From positions 1 to 19,817 of the forward strand of contig CAYTYA010000030.1 in assembly GCA_964442015.1 (NCBI GenBank): a stretch of 19,817 nucleotides of DNA. The letters are read 5' to 3'. Below, piece after piece: positions 9,370 through 19,400 of this stretch; positions within the stretch are counted from its first letter, which is position 1, and every line of letters begins with the position of its first letter. Source of the stretch: GCA-002701945 sp964442015. Its GTDB lineage: Bacteria > Fidelibacterota > Marinisomatia > Marinisomatales > TCS55. A model generated the notes under the pieces. It did not search any database. It saw only the letters and a program-made list of their open reading frames with translations, and was not told where the DNA came from. Made by a program: the position numbers and the translations under genes.

Positions 9370-12100
9370 ATTGTACCCATATAGGACTTGACCAAGCCAT
9401 ATTGCCATCAATTTGAGTTGCTCTCAAATAATAATAATTTTCGTGATACAATAGTTCAGAATCAATGTATTCCATGCTTAATTCATAGGTTAATGGCGTA
9501 CCTTTATATATTAATATTTTATCTGTATCATTATCATTGATTTTCAATTCTAATCCAGTTTCCGGTACTGTATCGTATGAAAATTGAAAGTTATCTAAAT
9601 ATTTTGCAGACGTTTGTTCTCTTATAATACCTTTTGGACCCGCTATTGATTTAAAATCATTGGAATTCACGGTTAATAAAATACCTGTATTTTTATTATC
9701 TACTTTAATTGATATTCCATCATAATCTCCCCTTGTATCAGAGCTCCAATTTATTTTATTATTATTTTCCAATATCCTATCTTTATTTACTTCGAATGAA
9801 TAAATATCAATTAGTTCTATAGAATCTGATTCTAACGACCCACTCCAATTAACCGAACGCAGCCTTCTACTCCAAGACCCTTCATTAAAATTTGTCAGGT
9901 CGCTTTTGTCAATTTCATTTTTCCATAAAATGTGTAAAGTGCTGTCATCTTTTATTCTATTGTGCTCAGTATGTATTATTTGGCCATTTTTTATAAGATC
10001 AATTTTTCTTATTTGCTTTTCACCCGCAACAATTGCTTCTACAATTGGTGCGGTTTGTGATCTTATAATTGATCCCATTACCGCTGTATTGATTTTGAAG
10101 TCGATAAAAATTCTTTTTCCAGTCGTGGCGTAAACAGCTCTCTCTTTCATAGCCTTAGATAAGGATTCTTTTGATAAATTATTCGTGATGATAGCTGTTA
10201 ATCCCCCATTCACAAAATGATTTGTAGAAATACCAGGGCTAAACCCCCCTACTTGTCCAGAATGGGAATCACTTGCCGAAACAAAACCCACATGATATCC
10301 TTTATCTAGAGCTAATTGTCCAAAATTTTCAAATGAACCATGAACGGAATAAATCTCTGCTAATGTTTCAAAATAAGGATTATGATACTCCCAATTACTT
10401 ATAGCACCACCTACGTGCGGAATGATATGGATTTTGTCTTTTTGTTTATGATTACTCAATTGATTGTAGAGTTGGGCTATTGTTTGACTGTTTGATGCGC
10501 CTGATGGAAAGATATTCGTTGTATCACAAAAGAAATATATATTATGGTCACCATATGGATGTTTGGAAGTATTTGTTGTTCTATTAGGTGACCATTCCCA
10601 AGACCAGGCTGAAATAAAATTTTCGTTGTTTGTTACTTGTTTTACCGCTCCCTTATTTATGGTGTACATTTGATCTACAGTATAATCAGGTGCATCTAAT
10701 TCAACATCATGATCGGTGATAAATGCAAAATCAAGAAAAGCATTATTTCGTGCATGATTGAAATATTCAATAGGCTCACCGTATCCGTCTGAGTATTTAG
10801 TGTGACCATGCAATTCTCCCCAATATATTTTTTTATCATTATCATCACTTGTTATAGCAATAGGGTTGCTTTGACCTAATAACTCTCCATTTCTTTTCAT
10901 TTCTATTCGCCATATTCCATTCTCTGTTAACTTTAAGCTGTCAATTTTTAAAACATGTTCATTTTTTCTAGAAAAGGAATAATTACCGATAAATTGTTTC
11001 CGATTTTCTTTACAAAAAAACAACTGGAAACTTTCCAAATCATTTGACACTTCATTTCTGAATTCATCTTCAATTCTGAATTTTGCTGAGAAAAAATAGT
11101 TGGGTTTTGATAGTGTTGGAACAACAATAAAAACATTATCCATCATCTTTTTTGATACAATATTTAAAATAGGGTTGTTTTTAATCCGGCGGTAAATCAG
11201 AAACCCATCATTTTGGTGTTCAGAACATGACTCAATTCTAAATTCAAATGATGAATCTGCAATTGTAGCGGTTTGAAATCCAGGTGATCCTTGAGTGGTA
11301 TCACCCAGTGTTACAGTTATTGTTGATCCTTCATCTAAATCTTCATCTGCTACAATTAAGATTCTGCCATTGGTAAATGGATATTCGAAAAACCCTTGGT
11401 GCTCTTTTCCTAATGATAGTTTTGATTTTTGTGAATGATTGACAGTTACAAAGTTTGGTGCTTTCGGATTAGTGAACTGGGGGTTACCCCAATCTTTAGT
11501 AAAATGCCAGGAGATTCTTATTCCGCCATCTTTTTTTATACCATTTTCCCCACATATATATTGTATTTCCCATGTGCCATATGAATCTACAGTCGCAGAT
11601 TGTGGTTCAATACTTGCTTCACCATCTCCGTAGAGACCATACTCTAAACCCTTGATTCTATAATTATATTTATCAGAAATATTTACAATCTCAACATGAT
11701 TATTTAACAAATCTAGTTTCCCTTTATTTTGTAAAGTATCTATTACAAAGTTGAAATCACCACTTAATGTGGTAAATGCTAACTTTGTTTTTAAAGAGCC
11801 ATTAAAATGGATGAATACACCTTCAGTGCTTGTATACGTTGTGGATGACCAGCTATTAGAAGTAATCAGTTTGGAATTGTCAATCATACTATGTCTGATA
11901 AATGGAGTCACCTTTACTAATTCACCATTGACAATTTCTACTCTACCATCCCATTTTTGTCTAGTTTTTAATTTCATTCCCCATTTTACCTGAATGGTGA
12001 AGTGTCTATCGTTTATAATAGATGTTTCCTGTTGATTAGTATGCCTTGCCATTGCTAACGATATAAAACATAGAGATATAAGTCTGGAAAAATTTATCAC
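9362..12100 (-). CDS. DUF3604 PHP-fold metallohydrolase-like protein B, long form
   Basis: A 912-residue exported protein with a PHP-type metal site in a DUF3604 core. I start it at GTG 12098-12100. This is about 10 nt after the stop of the NamZ-like gene and gives a textbook signal peptide (INFSRLISLCFISLAMA). The longest open frame, from 12163, would bury that signal 21 residues inside and overlap the upstream gene. Residues about 20-420 look beta-rich and precede the core. Metal-ligand candidates are GELHGH (428-433), TDHD (462-465), H519, PH (561-562), E582 and SDSH (610-613). After the core comes a Trp/Gly-containing insert (around SGSLESDS and the WSSDTRGDYDG stretch) and a C-terminus ending MAWSSPIWVQYD, shared with protein A. 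The substrate of DUF3604 proteins is, to my knowledge, not settled; metal-dependent ester or phosphoester hydrolysis is the usual PHP-fold inference. Confidence 0.85.
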   Translation of the reverse strand: MINFSRLISLCFISLAMARHTNQQETSIINDRHFTIQVKWGMKLKTRQKWDGRVEIVNGELVKVTPFIRHSMIDNSKLITSNSWSSTTYTSTEGVFIHFNGSLKTKLAFTTLSGDFNFVIDTLQNKGKLDLLNNHVEIVNISDKYNYRIKGLEYGLYGDGEASIEPQSATVDSYGTWEIQYICGENGIKKDGGIRISWHFTKDWGNPQFTNPKAPNFVTVNHSQKSKLSLGKEHQGFFEYPFTNGRILIVADEDLDEGSTITVTLGDTTQGSPGFQTATIADSSFEFRIESCSEHQNDGFLIYRRIKNNPILNIVSKKMMDNVFIVVPTLSKPNYFFSAKFRIEDEFRNEVSNDLESFQLFFCKENRKQFIGNYSFSRKNEHVLKIDSLKLTENGIWRIEMKRNGELLGQSNPIAITSDDNDKKIYWGELHGHTKYSDGYGEPIEYFNHARNNAFLDFAFITDHDVELDAPDYTVDQMYTINKGAVKQVTNNENFISAWSWEWSPNRTTNTSKHPYGDHNIYFFCDTTNIFPSGASNSQTIAQLYNQLSNHKQKDKIHIIPHVGGAISNWEYHNPYFETLAEIYSVHGSFENFGQLALDKGYHVGFVSASDSHSGQVGGFSPGISTNHFVNGGLTAIITNNLSKESLSKAMKERAVYATTGKRIFIDFKINTAVMGSIIRSQTAPIVEAIVAGEKQIRKIDLIKNGQIIHTEHNRIKDDSTLHILWKNEIDKSDLTNFNEGSWSRRLRSVNWSGSLESDSIELIDIYSFEVNKDRILENNNKINWSSDTRGDYDGISIKVDNKNTGILLTVNSNDFKSIAGPKGIIREQTSAKYLDNFQFSYDTVPETGLELKINDNDTDKILIYKGTPLTYELSMEYIDSELLYHENYYYLRATQIDGNMAWSSPIWVQYD

Positions 12101-12110
12101 GGGAACGTTA

Positions 12111-13298
12111 TTAGGGATATAAAAGGTGTTGTGCTCTTTTATTACGAAAAATATCCAAATCATTGTGCCAATCTTTTATCAGTTCCGTGATGCTTGGATC
12201 ATTTTTTATTTCTTCAATTAAATCTTCTGACCTTGTTATATGCCAAAGTTTATCTATATCAAATTCTTGTGGATACATTTTGTAAAGGGTTATAATAATT
12301 ATAAATCCAAGGTTAACGGGTTCCAGCTTTTCACGATTTGTAATTGTGATGTATATACCTTCACACAATTCGTTGCGGTACTTATGCTCTTCAGGGGAAA
12401 ATTTTATAGGAGTGAAACTCACCCCGGACAGATTATATTTGTTTAAACTATTTACAAAATCATACGCATTAATCCAAGGCGCTCCAATCATTTCAAAAGG
12501 AGATGGCAGCCCTCTTTTATTGGCAACATTTAATCTCTCAAATAATCCCAAACCGGGATATAAACTAGCCTGATTCATATTTCTTATATTCGGAGAGGGA
12601 TTCACCCAAGGAAGCCCCGTTTCATCAAACCACATTTCTCTTTTCCAACCTTCCATTTTAATAATGTTAAGGTTTAGTTGCATTTTTTCATCAGCTTTAA
12701 AAAGCAGTGCTAGTTCTCCTGGAGTCATTCCGTGTCTAATAGGAAGGTTGTGAACACCCGCTAAACCAAAAACATTAATATTTTTTAACATTGGACCAGA
12801 TATATCAATACCATTTATTGGGTTCGGCCTATCAAGAACAATAAAACCAATATTATTTTCATTGGCAACTTCCATACAATATTTCATTGTACCAATGTAA
12901 GTATAAAATCGGGTGCCAACATCAAGGATATCAAATATTAAATAATCAATGTTTCGAATCATTCTTTTTTCTGGTCTTAGAGTTTCACCATAGAGACTAT
13001 ATACGGGGGCATTATATATAAGGTTATCTCCATAATTTATATATTCATCTAATTTTCCATCAAAACCATGCTCAGGGGTAAATATTGCTACCAGTTCACA
13101 AACATTTGATTCTGCAATGATTTCTATGGTTGAGCGCCAATTACTATTAATACTTGTGTGATTTATAATTAATCCAACCTTCTTATTTTTAATAATTGAG
13201 AAATTGTTCTCTACTAAGACATCTATTCCCAGTTTTACTTTTCCCTGAATTGGTTGATATAAAATGATGAAAATAAATAATAAACGAATATTAGACAT
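12111..13298 (-). CDS. namZ: NamZ-like exo-beta-N-acetylmuramidase (DUF1343, GH171)
   Basis: A 395-residue DUF1343 protein. Characterised members (Bacillus NamZ/YbbC) release terminal MurNAc from peptidoglycan fragments. A signal peptide (MSNIRLLFIFIILYQPIQG) implies periplasmic or outer location. Family motifs are FTPEHGF (73-79, with E76 the candidate catalytic Glu), DVGTRFYTY (126-134), LDRPNPING (155-163), PSPNIRNM (234-241), YPGLGLFE (247-254) and FEMIGAPWI (268-276). The usual EGTN-S-GRGT motif is replaced by ERLNVANKRGLP (254-265), which keeps only E254, N257 and the RG pair, so specificity may differ. Its ATG abuts the TAA of the beta-lactamase-fold gene (TAAATG), indicating translational coupling. 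A NamZ-AmiE pairing is also known in the Bacillus ybbCDE muropeptide cluster. No NagZ is present in the window. Confidence 0.86.
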   Translation of the reverse strand: MSNIRLLFIFIILYQPIQGKVKLGIDVLVENNFSIIKNKKVGLIINHTSINSNWRSTIEIIAESNVCELVAIFTPEHGFDGKLDEYINYGDNLIYNAPVYSLYGETLRPEKRMIRNIDYLIFDILDVGTRFYTYIGTMKYCMEVANENNIGFIVLDRPNPINGIDISGPMLKNINVFGLAGVHNLPIRHGMTPGELALLFKADEKMQLNLNIIKMEGWKREMWFDETGLPWVNPSPNIRNMNQASLYPGLGLFERLNVANKRGLPSPFEMIGAPWINAYDFVNSLNKYNLSGVSFTPIKFSPEEHKYRNELCEGIYITITNREKLEPVNLGFIIIITLYKMYPQEFDIDKLWHITRSEDLIEEIKNDPSITELIKDWHNDLDIFRNKRAQHLLYP

Positions 13299-14462
13299 TT
13301 AATTCTTATTTATACATTCTATTATGTAATCATGGATTAGAGGTCTAAACTCTTTTATAAGTGATCTATTAGTCATTTCATAGGTTCTATTGGTTAGTAG
13401 TATTATATATAAATCAATTGTAGGATCAATCCATATTGATGTACCAGTAAAACCCGTGTGACCAAATGCATCATCGGAAAACAAATTTGCTATTTTATTC
13501 TTTTGATTCCCATTACCTGTGTCCCATCCCAAAGCCCTTGTGCTGTTTTTCGATTGCTTTTTTGAAAAATTATCAATAGTAGATTTAGTAAATATATTAT
13601 TACCATTAATGTCGCCGTCATTGAGATACATTGTTGCAAGGATGGCTAAGTCCCGAGCAGTTGAAAAAAGCCCCGCATGACCCGCAACGCCATTAAAGGT
13701 TCGGGAAATTGTATTTCTCACTGTTCCTGGTTTTTTTATAAGACGCATATTAATCTCAGGATCTGTTGGAATAATTCGGGGCCAAATTGAATCATCTGGA
13801 TTGAAGGTTGTCTCTTGCATCTCCATTTCGTTATTTAAAATTTGATTTACGTAAACGTCTAGTGATTGATGAGTTATTTTTTCAACCAATAAACCAAGCA
13901 TAATAAATCCCAAATCACTGTAAACTATTTTTTCTCCAGTTCTATATTGAAGTTTTAGATTAAATAAACTGTCAAGCGCTATTTCTTTGGTTTTGCAGCA
14001 AGAATAAAGCGGTCTACCAGGAGAAAGCCCACTATTGTGGACTAATAAATTCTTAATAGATATTTGTTTTTTATTGTTTGCTTCGAAACCGGGAATATGA
14101 TCCCATACTGGATCGTTTAGATTCAACAACCCTTTTTCTATTAACCGCATAATGCTACTTGTTGTAGCAATCACTTTTGTTAATGAGGCAAGATCATAAA
14201 TACAATTAGTGTTTACTGGATTGCTCATAGGCGAATAATCATATTTTCCATAAGAATTGATAAAAGAAACATTCTTTGAATTACCAAAACAGAGCACTGC
14301 TCCAGGGAAAACAGAATCTCGGATTGCGCTATTTATAATTGAATCTATTGTGGTTTTTTCTAAGGATGTAATGCTTGCATAGAGAATATTAAAAAATATT
14401 AGTCCTAGAATTATATATATTTTCCAGAACAGTTTTATAAAACGCCTTGGACTAATACCCAA
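13299..14462 (-). CDS. Exported serine beta-lactamase-fold hydrolase (AmiE/class C-like)
   Basis: A 387-residue member of the beta-lactamase/penicillin-binding family (PF00144 type). An N-terminal hydrophobic export signal (about 9-29) precedes the hydrolase domain. The catalytic S-x-x-K is SLTK at 93-96. The Y-x-N position is YSD (181-183) and the K-T-G position is HTG (335-337). Both substitutions are common in amidase and esterase members and argue against a classical beta-lactamase. Given its coupling to a NamZ-like gene, the best guess is a muropeptide amidase like Bacillus AmiE (YbbE), which cuts the MurNAc-L-Ala bond; an esterase or transacylase role is possible. The start is TTG at 14462, two bases after the stop of DUF3604 protein A; no ATG lies in frame before the signal peptide. 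Cysteines at 155-156 (SCCK) are unusual but not interpretable here. Confidence 0.87.
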   Translation of the reverse strand: MGISPRRFIKLFWKIYIILGLIFFNILYASITSLEKTTIDSIINSAIRDSVFPGAVLCFGNSKNVSFINSYGKYDYSPMSNPVNTNCIYDLASLTKVIATTSSIMRLIEKGLLNLNDPVWDHIPGFEANNKKQISIKNLLVHNSGLSPGRPLYSCCKTKEIALDSLFNLKLQYRTGEKIVYSDLGFIMLGLLVEKITHQSLDVYVNQILNNEMEMQETTFNPDDSIWPRIIPTDPEINMRLIKKPGTVRNTISRTFNGVAGHAGLFSTARDLAILATMYLNDGDINGNNIFTKSTIDNFSKKQSKNSTRALGWDTGNGNQKNKIANLFSDDAFGHTGFTGTSIWIDPTIDLYIILLTNRTYEMTNRSLIKEFRPLIHDYIIECINKN

Positions 14463-14464
14463 AA

Positions 14465-16375
14465 TTATTTTGATCTAACCCAAATAGGGCTTGACCAAGC
14501 CATTTCTGCCTTATTGTAAGCCCAGGGCCCTTTCCACGACTCATCGATTTGTTTTATTCTTACATAGTACATAGCACTATCCTGATAGGATGAATCAATA
14601 AAATGAAACGCTGTTGTATCACTTTCTGGGTGCTTACTATAAATGATTTTGTAATCTTGGTAATCAAATTTTATTATATCTACTGTATCAAGAATATTCG
14701 TACCTCCAACCCGAACAAAAATATTTGGTGGTGTAACACTCACATATTCAGAACCCATTAGATTGTTATCGCACTTAAAATCTAGATATATACGAGTACC
14801 AGTTGTTGCATAGGTATGTCGATTATATAAACTGTTCCAGAGATGATCTCGGTTAACTGTTGATGATATAATAGATGTTAACCCACCAGCGTGTACGCAA
14901 TCAGGTGAGTAATTATTAAGCCCAGGATGACCAGTATGATTATCTGAACATCCTATTAAGCCAATTTTATGTCCATTAGCCCAGGCATATTGATAAGACC
15001 ATTTCTTTTTTAATCCTAGTTCGAAACGTTTTGGTTCGTCTCCGGGCTGGATTAAATACCTATTATTCCATAGGGAATAGATTTCACCAACTCTCCTAAA
15101 TTGATTGTTAGGCATATTCCAAATGCCATGCGATTCTTGTGTCCATGTAACGTGAGGAATCATTAATACTTCTGTTTGATTTTTTTCAAATGTGTTCCAA
15201 AGAGACTCTTGTGTATTATATTTCCTATGATCATATACAATATTGCTTGAGTCTTTAAATAATATTACATGATGACCTATCTGTGGTTTACTTGTCCATT
15301 CATATCCAAAAAATGTTGTGAATTCATTTGGAGAATTAAACAACTGAGATACAGATTTACTTATTGCCCATCCATTATCAGAAAAATATTGTGTATCGTG
15401 TTCCGTTGATGATGCAAAATCTAGAAGCATAGATTTTTTTGCATATTCATATGCTGCTTTTGCTGTACTAAAATTCCCTCTATGATCACCGCCAGTGAAA
15501 GTTGATGAAAACATGTTGTTCTCTTCACCGGTGCCCGTATGAAAATGTAGATCCCCAAAATATCTATTATATGTTGGCTCCTTATTATGAACAAAAGCAT
15601 AATTGCTGGTGAATTGATTATCGCCAATGGTTAATATAATTTTTTGGAAATTTGTGTTTGTGAAACTATAATTATTAAATTGATGGAAACCTGAATCCTC
15701 CTCAGTGAAAGTATACTTAATTATTTGATTATTTGGTTTGTTCTGGGATGTAATTGTTATAGTTTGATCAAAATTCGTTACTCTATTTCCGTATTTGTCA
15801 ATAGCAGCGACTCTAATATCAATTAATTCATTGACTTTACAATCACTGGGGATTTGTACTACCATGGTTCTCATATTCTGATTTAGAATTTCAATTTTTG
15901 GTAGAGTTTCGAATGTGTGCCACTCACTATTTTTATCAGTTCTCCACTGCGCATTAATTGTTAAATCCCATGCTAAAGATTGAACAGTGCCTGAGTAAAA
16001 TATTTTAATGGTATCATTTGGATTTAAAAATTTTAGAAATTTACAGTTAACAATTCCTCCACGTGCGCCAGATACACTAATTTCAACAAAGGTTTTATTT
16101 TTTTCATCTACTGAAACAAATCCTTTTCCTTCCATAATATCTATCTGTGGTTTATCCCAGTAATATGGTTTTGTTTCAAGGTAACCTACCGGAAGTTCAA
16201 ATCTAAATCCGCCTCCGGGCATTATCGTCATATCCTGTGTGGAAAAGTCGAGTTGAATTGTTTGATAACTACCACATACTAATTCTTTGGGATGTATATT
16301 AATAATAGCTTTATTAGCAGATAGATTTTCAACAAGACAAAGTAGAATAAATTTTAATAGTATAAATGGTTTCAC
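14465..16375 (-). CDS. DUF3604 PHP-fold metallohydrolase-like protein A, short form
   Basis: An exported protein of 636 residues from GTG 16373-16375; TTG 16378, one codon earlier, is also possible. Residue numbers here count from that TTG. A signal peptide (KPFILLKFILLCLVENLSA) is followed by a beta-rich N-terminal region (about 25-268) and the DUF3604 core. Metal-ligand candidates are GDLHFH (275-280), STEHD (324-328), HH (369-370), PH (408-409), E432 in GEIYS, and GCSDNHTG (476-483). The order and spacing of these blocks match a PHP-type active site. The C-terminus ends MAWSSPIWVRSK, nearly the same as in protein B, although the rest differs and this protein lacks the long C-terminal insert. 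It begins 35 nt after the stop of TonB receptor 1. The substrate is unknown. Confidence 0.87.
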   Translation of the reverse strand: MKPFILLKFILLCLVENLSANKAIINIHPKELVCGSYQTIQLDFSTQDMTIMPGGGFRFELPVGYLETKPYYWDKPQIDIMEGKGFVSVDEKNKTFVEISVSGARGGIVNCKFLKFLNPNDTIKIFYSGTVQSLAWDLTINAQWRTDKNSEWHTFETLPKIEILNQNMRTMVVQIPSDCKVNELIDIRVAAIDKYGNRVTNFDQTITITSQNKPNNQIIKYTFTEEDSGFHQFNNYSFTNTNFQKIILTIGDNQFTSNYAFVHNKEPTYNRYFGDLHFHTGTGEENNMFSSTFTGGDHRGNFSTAKAAYEYAKKSMLLDFASSTEHDTQYFSDNGWAISKSVSQLFNSPNEFTTFFGYEWTSKPQIGHHVILFKDSSNIVYDHRKYNTQESLWNTFEKNQTEVLMIPHVTWTQESHGIWNMPNNQFRRVGEIYSLWNNRYLIQPGDEPKRFELGLKKKWSYQYAWANGHKIGLIGCSDNHTGHPGLNNYSPDCVHAGGLTSIISSTVNRDHLWNSLYNRHTYATTGTRIYLDFKCDNNLMGSEYVSVTPPNIFVRVGGTNILDTVDIIKFDYQDYKIIYSKHPESDTTAFHFIDSSYQDSAMYYVRIKQIDESWKGPWAYNKAEMAWSSPIWVRSK

Positions 16376-16410
16376 CAAGAAATTATATAAAAAATATTTA
16401 TTGTGATTGG

Positions 16411-19400
16411 TTAAAAGTTATAGCGTACACCAATTGAAATTTTCCGAGGGTCTAGATAGCACAAACCTTTAAGATTAGGCATATCAATATATGATTTATT
16501 TTTCTTCCTTAATTCGTTTCTTTTACTTATCAATGGGTCATTATTAGGATTACTCTCAAGTGGATCGTATGGAGTATTCCAATTACGAAATTCTCCAACT
16601 CGATCATTACCATGTTCTATTCCATCTTCCCAATTAAATTTTAAAGACTCTAAATAATCAATATAATCAAAGTAATCAGAAAACCCCGCAGGAGATAATT
16701 TTTTCCTGTTTAAGGCATTAGTTATGTCTAAGAAAAATTCAATTTTATTTCTACCTATGGACAGTTTTTTCATTAATCTTAAATCAACATTATAATTGTC
16801 TTTCCATTGGATATTGTTTTGAATACCAGGAATATTGTTAGGATTATATGTATCAAAAGCTCCTGCTTTGTAAGTGTAGAGCAAACTTAAAGAAATAAAT
16901 TCAAATGGATGGAGGCCAGAAAAGCCCGGCCCAAAATTTTCAGGGGATGTGAAGTCTAGATTAACTCTTGCGAATGGTTGCGGTTTCGGTTTTTCTAAAT
17001 AAGGATTTAATTGTAGATATTGACGCATTTTATTTGGGTCTTGGTAGTTATGTGTAAATCCAAAATACCCTGTTGAATTCACCATATAGGTATAATTTAT
17101 AAAACCAGATATCCATTTTTTACGAGGTTTACTGATTGTTAACTCTAGTCCTCGTATATCAGCATAATTATTATTACCAGCACGACTATAAGAAACTGAG
17201 CCTCGGACATCTTCAAAATATATCCATCCGGCTTGATCCGTAACATCTTTATAATATGCTGCCAAATTCAAAAGTAGCTCATTCCATGAATGTGCATAGC
17301 CTATTTCATAAGCTATTGTGCGTTCATTTGAAAGCCCTGGATTGCCTAAGTGTGTAACCAGTCCGTTATATTCTCTTTGAATACGAAACCTAAATGATGA
17401 TTCCGGTTCTGAATAAAAATGTCCATAATTAAAATATAGTTTTGAATTCTCAGTTATTGGGTGTGATATACCTAGTCGTGGACTAATATAATATTTATGT
17501 TCCGCTTCATAGGTTGGTACCTGTGTCTCGATATTAGCTCCTTCGCCTTGACTCAAGTTTTTATCGTATGGCTCAAGATCATACCAGTTGGTATTTGGCA
17601 CCGTACTTTCAACCCTCAATCCAATATTTGCAATGACCCCATCGTGGTCAATTTTATCTTGTACATAGACGGCATTTCTCCTTGGTGAAACATAGTATGA
17701 CATTTCTCTATTCCAAGTATCCATGCTTGGATTTACTGTAGAAGAGTTTATACGATAGTCATTCATTACATATTCAAAGCCTGTTTTTATTTGATGGTGT
17801 TTATTTAATACCTTAGTCAAATCCAGCTTAATAAATGACGTGACATTAGAACTTTTATCTCTACCAAGATTCATCCAACCGCCAATATTCATACCATCAA
17901 TACTTGTTTCTGAATACCCCCAATAACCGAATGGAGCTTCATCAAAATAAAAACCATCTACAACCATGTTGTTCTTAGTAGTGTCTCTAGTAGATAATTG
18001 ATATGTATTATATTGATTGCCCATCTGTTGTAATATGACTTCATAAAACATTTTTTCTGATAGGATGTGATTAATTTTTAAACCAAAGGCATATCTGTAA
18101 ATTTCTGTAGGGCTATAGTATCCAGGCATGAATAAAATACTATTGCCCGTACTCCCATTTATTAATTCAGCTACATCACTTGAGCTATTAATTAATAATC
18201 CTGTTGGTGTAACTTTCCAATCATAAGGAGATACTGAGCTTACTGTTCCATAAAGACTAGATATTGATATTCTAATTTTTTCACTTATTTTCCCAGTTAG
18301 TTTAAAAACCGTTGATGATGAATTATAACTATCTCTGGATAATGGTATTATAAAAACATCCTGTGTTTCTGTATGGCTTAATGAAAATACAAGATGTTTT
18401 GATTGAAATGGTAAGGGACCATTTATTAAGAGATTTCTTGAATAATCAGGTAGTCTAATAGCTCCATTACGCCTATGTTGCCATTTAAAAATCTTTTGTG
18501 CGGCAGTAGGAGTAAGATCATTAGATGGGTCTGAGTCATTCATAGTAAATAGTGAAATAGAGTTCCAACCTTCAAAAGCAGGATATTGCCTTTCAGTATA
18601 ATTATCCCAAACACCGCTATTGGTTCCTGTCCAACAAACATCATCATCTAAATAAGGACGTAAGAAGTATGAATCCTCATCATATAAGGATTTCCCAAAA
18701 TGCTTTGGAGCTTTGTCGCTCTGCCACAATGATAAAGATGCACTATAATTTTTTTCAGACCCATCAATTGTCATTATATTGATAATCCCTGATCTTATGT
18801 TTCCATATTCAGCATTGAAACCACCAGTTTGTAAATGGATTTCTTTGATCGCATTAATATTAATAGTAGTAAAAGGATGATTAGATCTTTCATCATTCAA
18901 TCGAAACCCATCAACAAATAATGCAGTTTGAGAAGGGCTTCCACCTCTGATAAACATGCCGGTAACGCCAGCCTGCAATGATATTATATCTTCTAAATTT
19001 GTTGCCGGAAGACTTTGAATTGTTTCATCTTGTATATTTAACACACTTGCTGATATATCTCTTTTGACCAACGGGCGTTCTGCTTGAACAATAATTGCTT
19101 CGTATTTTATTGTGTCTGGTGTTAGACCAACTTCTACATAAGTTGTACGATTCATTGATATAGTGAGGTCCTTAATCTCATAATCTGCAAAACCTATCAT
19201 AGATACCCTCAGTGTATAATTCCCGGGCAGAATATTAATAATATTATATAAACCCTTATTGTCGGTAGCAGTGCCAATATTGTTGTTTATAATAATAACA
19301 TTGGCCCCCACTAATGGTGAATCATTTTCGGTATTAAAAACCTTACCATATATATTGCCATTTGTACTGGCCGAAATAAAATTTGATATCGACAACCAAT

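Noticed and set aside
13299..14462. Antibiotic-resistance class C beta-lactamase
   Set aside because: The YSD and HTG variants of the YxN and KTG motifs and the coupling to a NamZ-like gene fit an amidase or esterase of the same fold better than a drug-inactivating enzyme.
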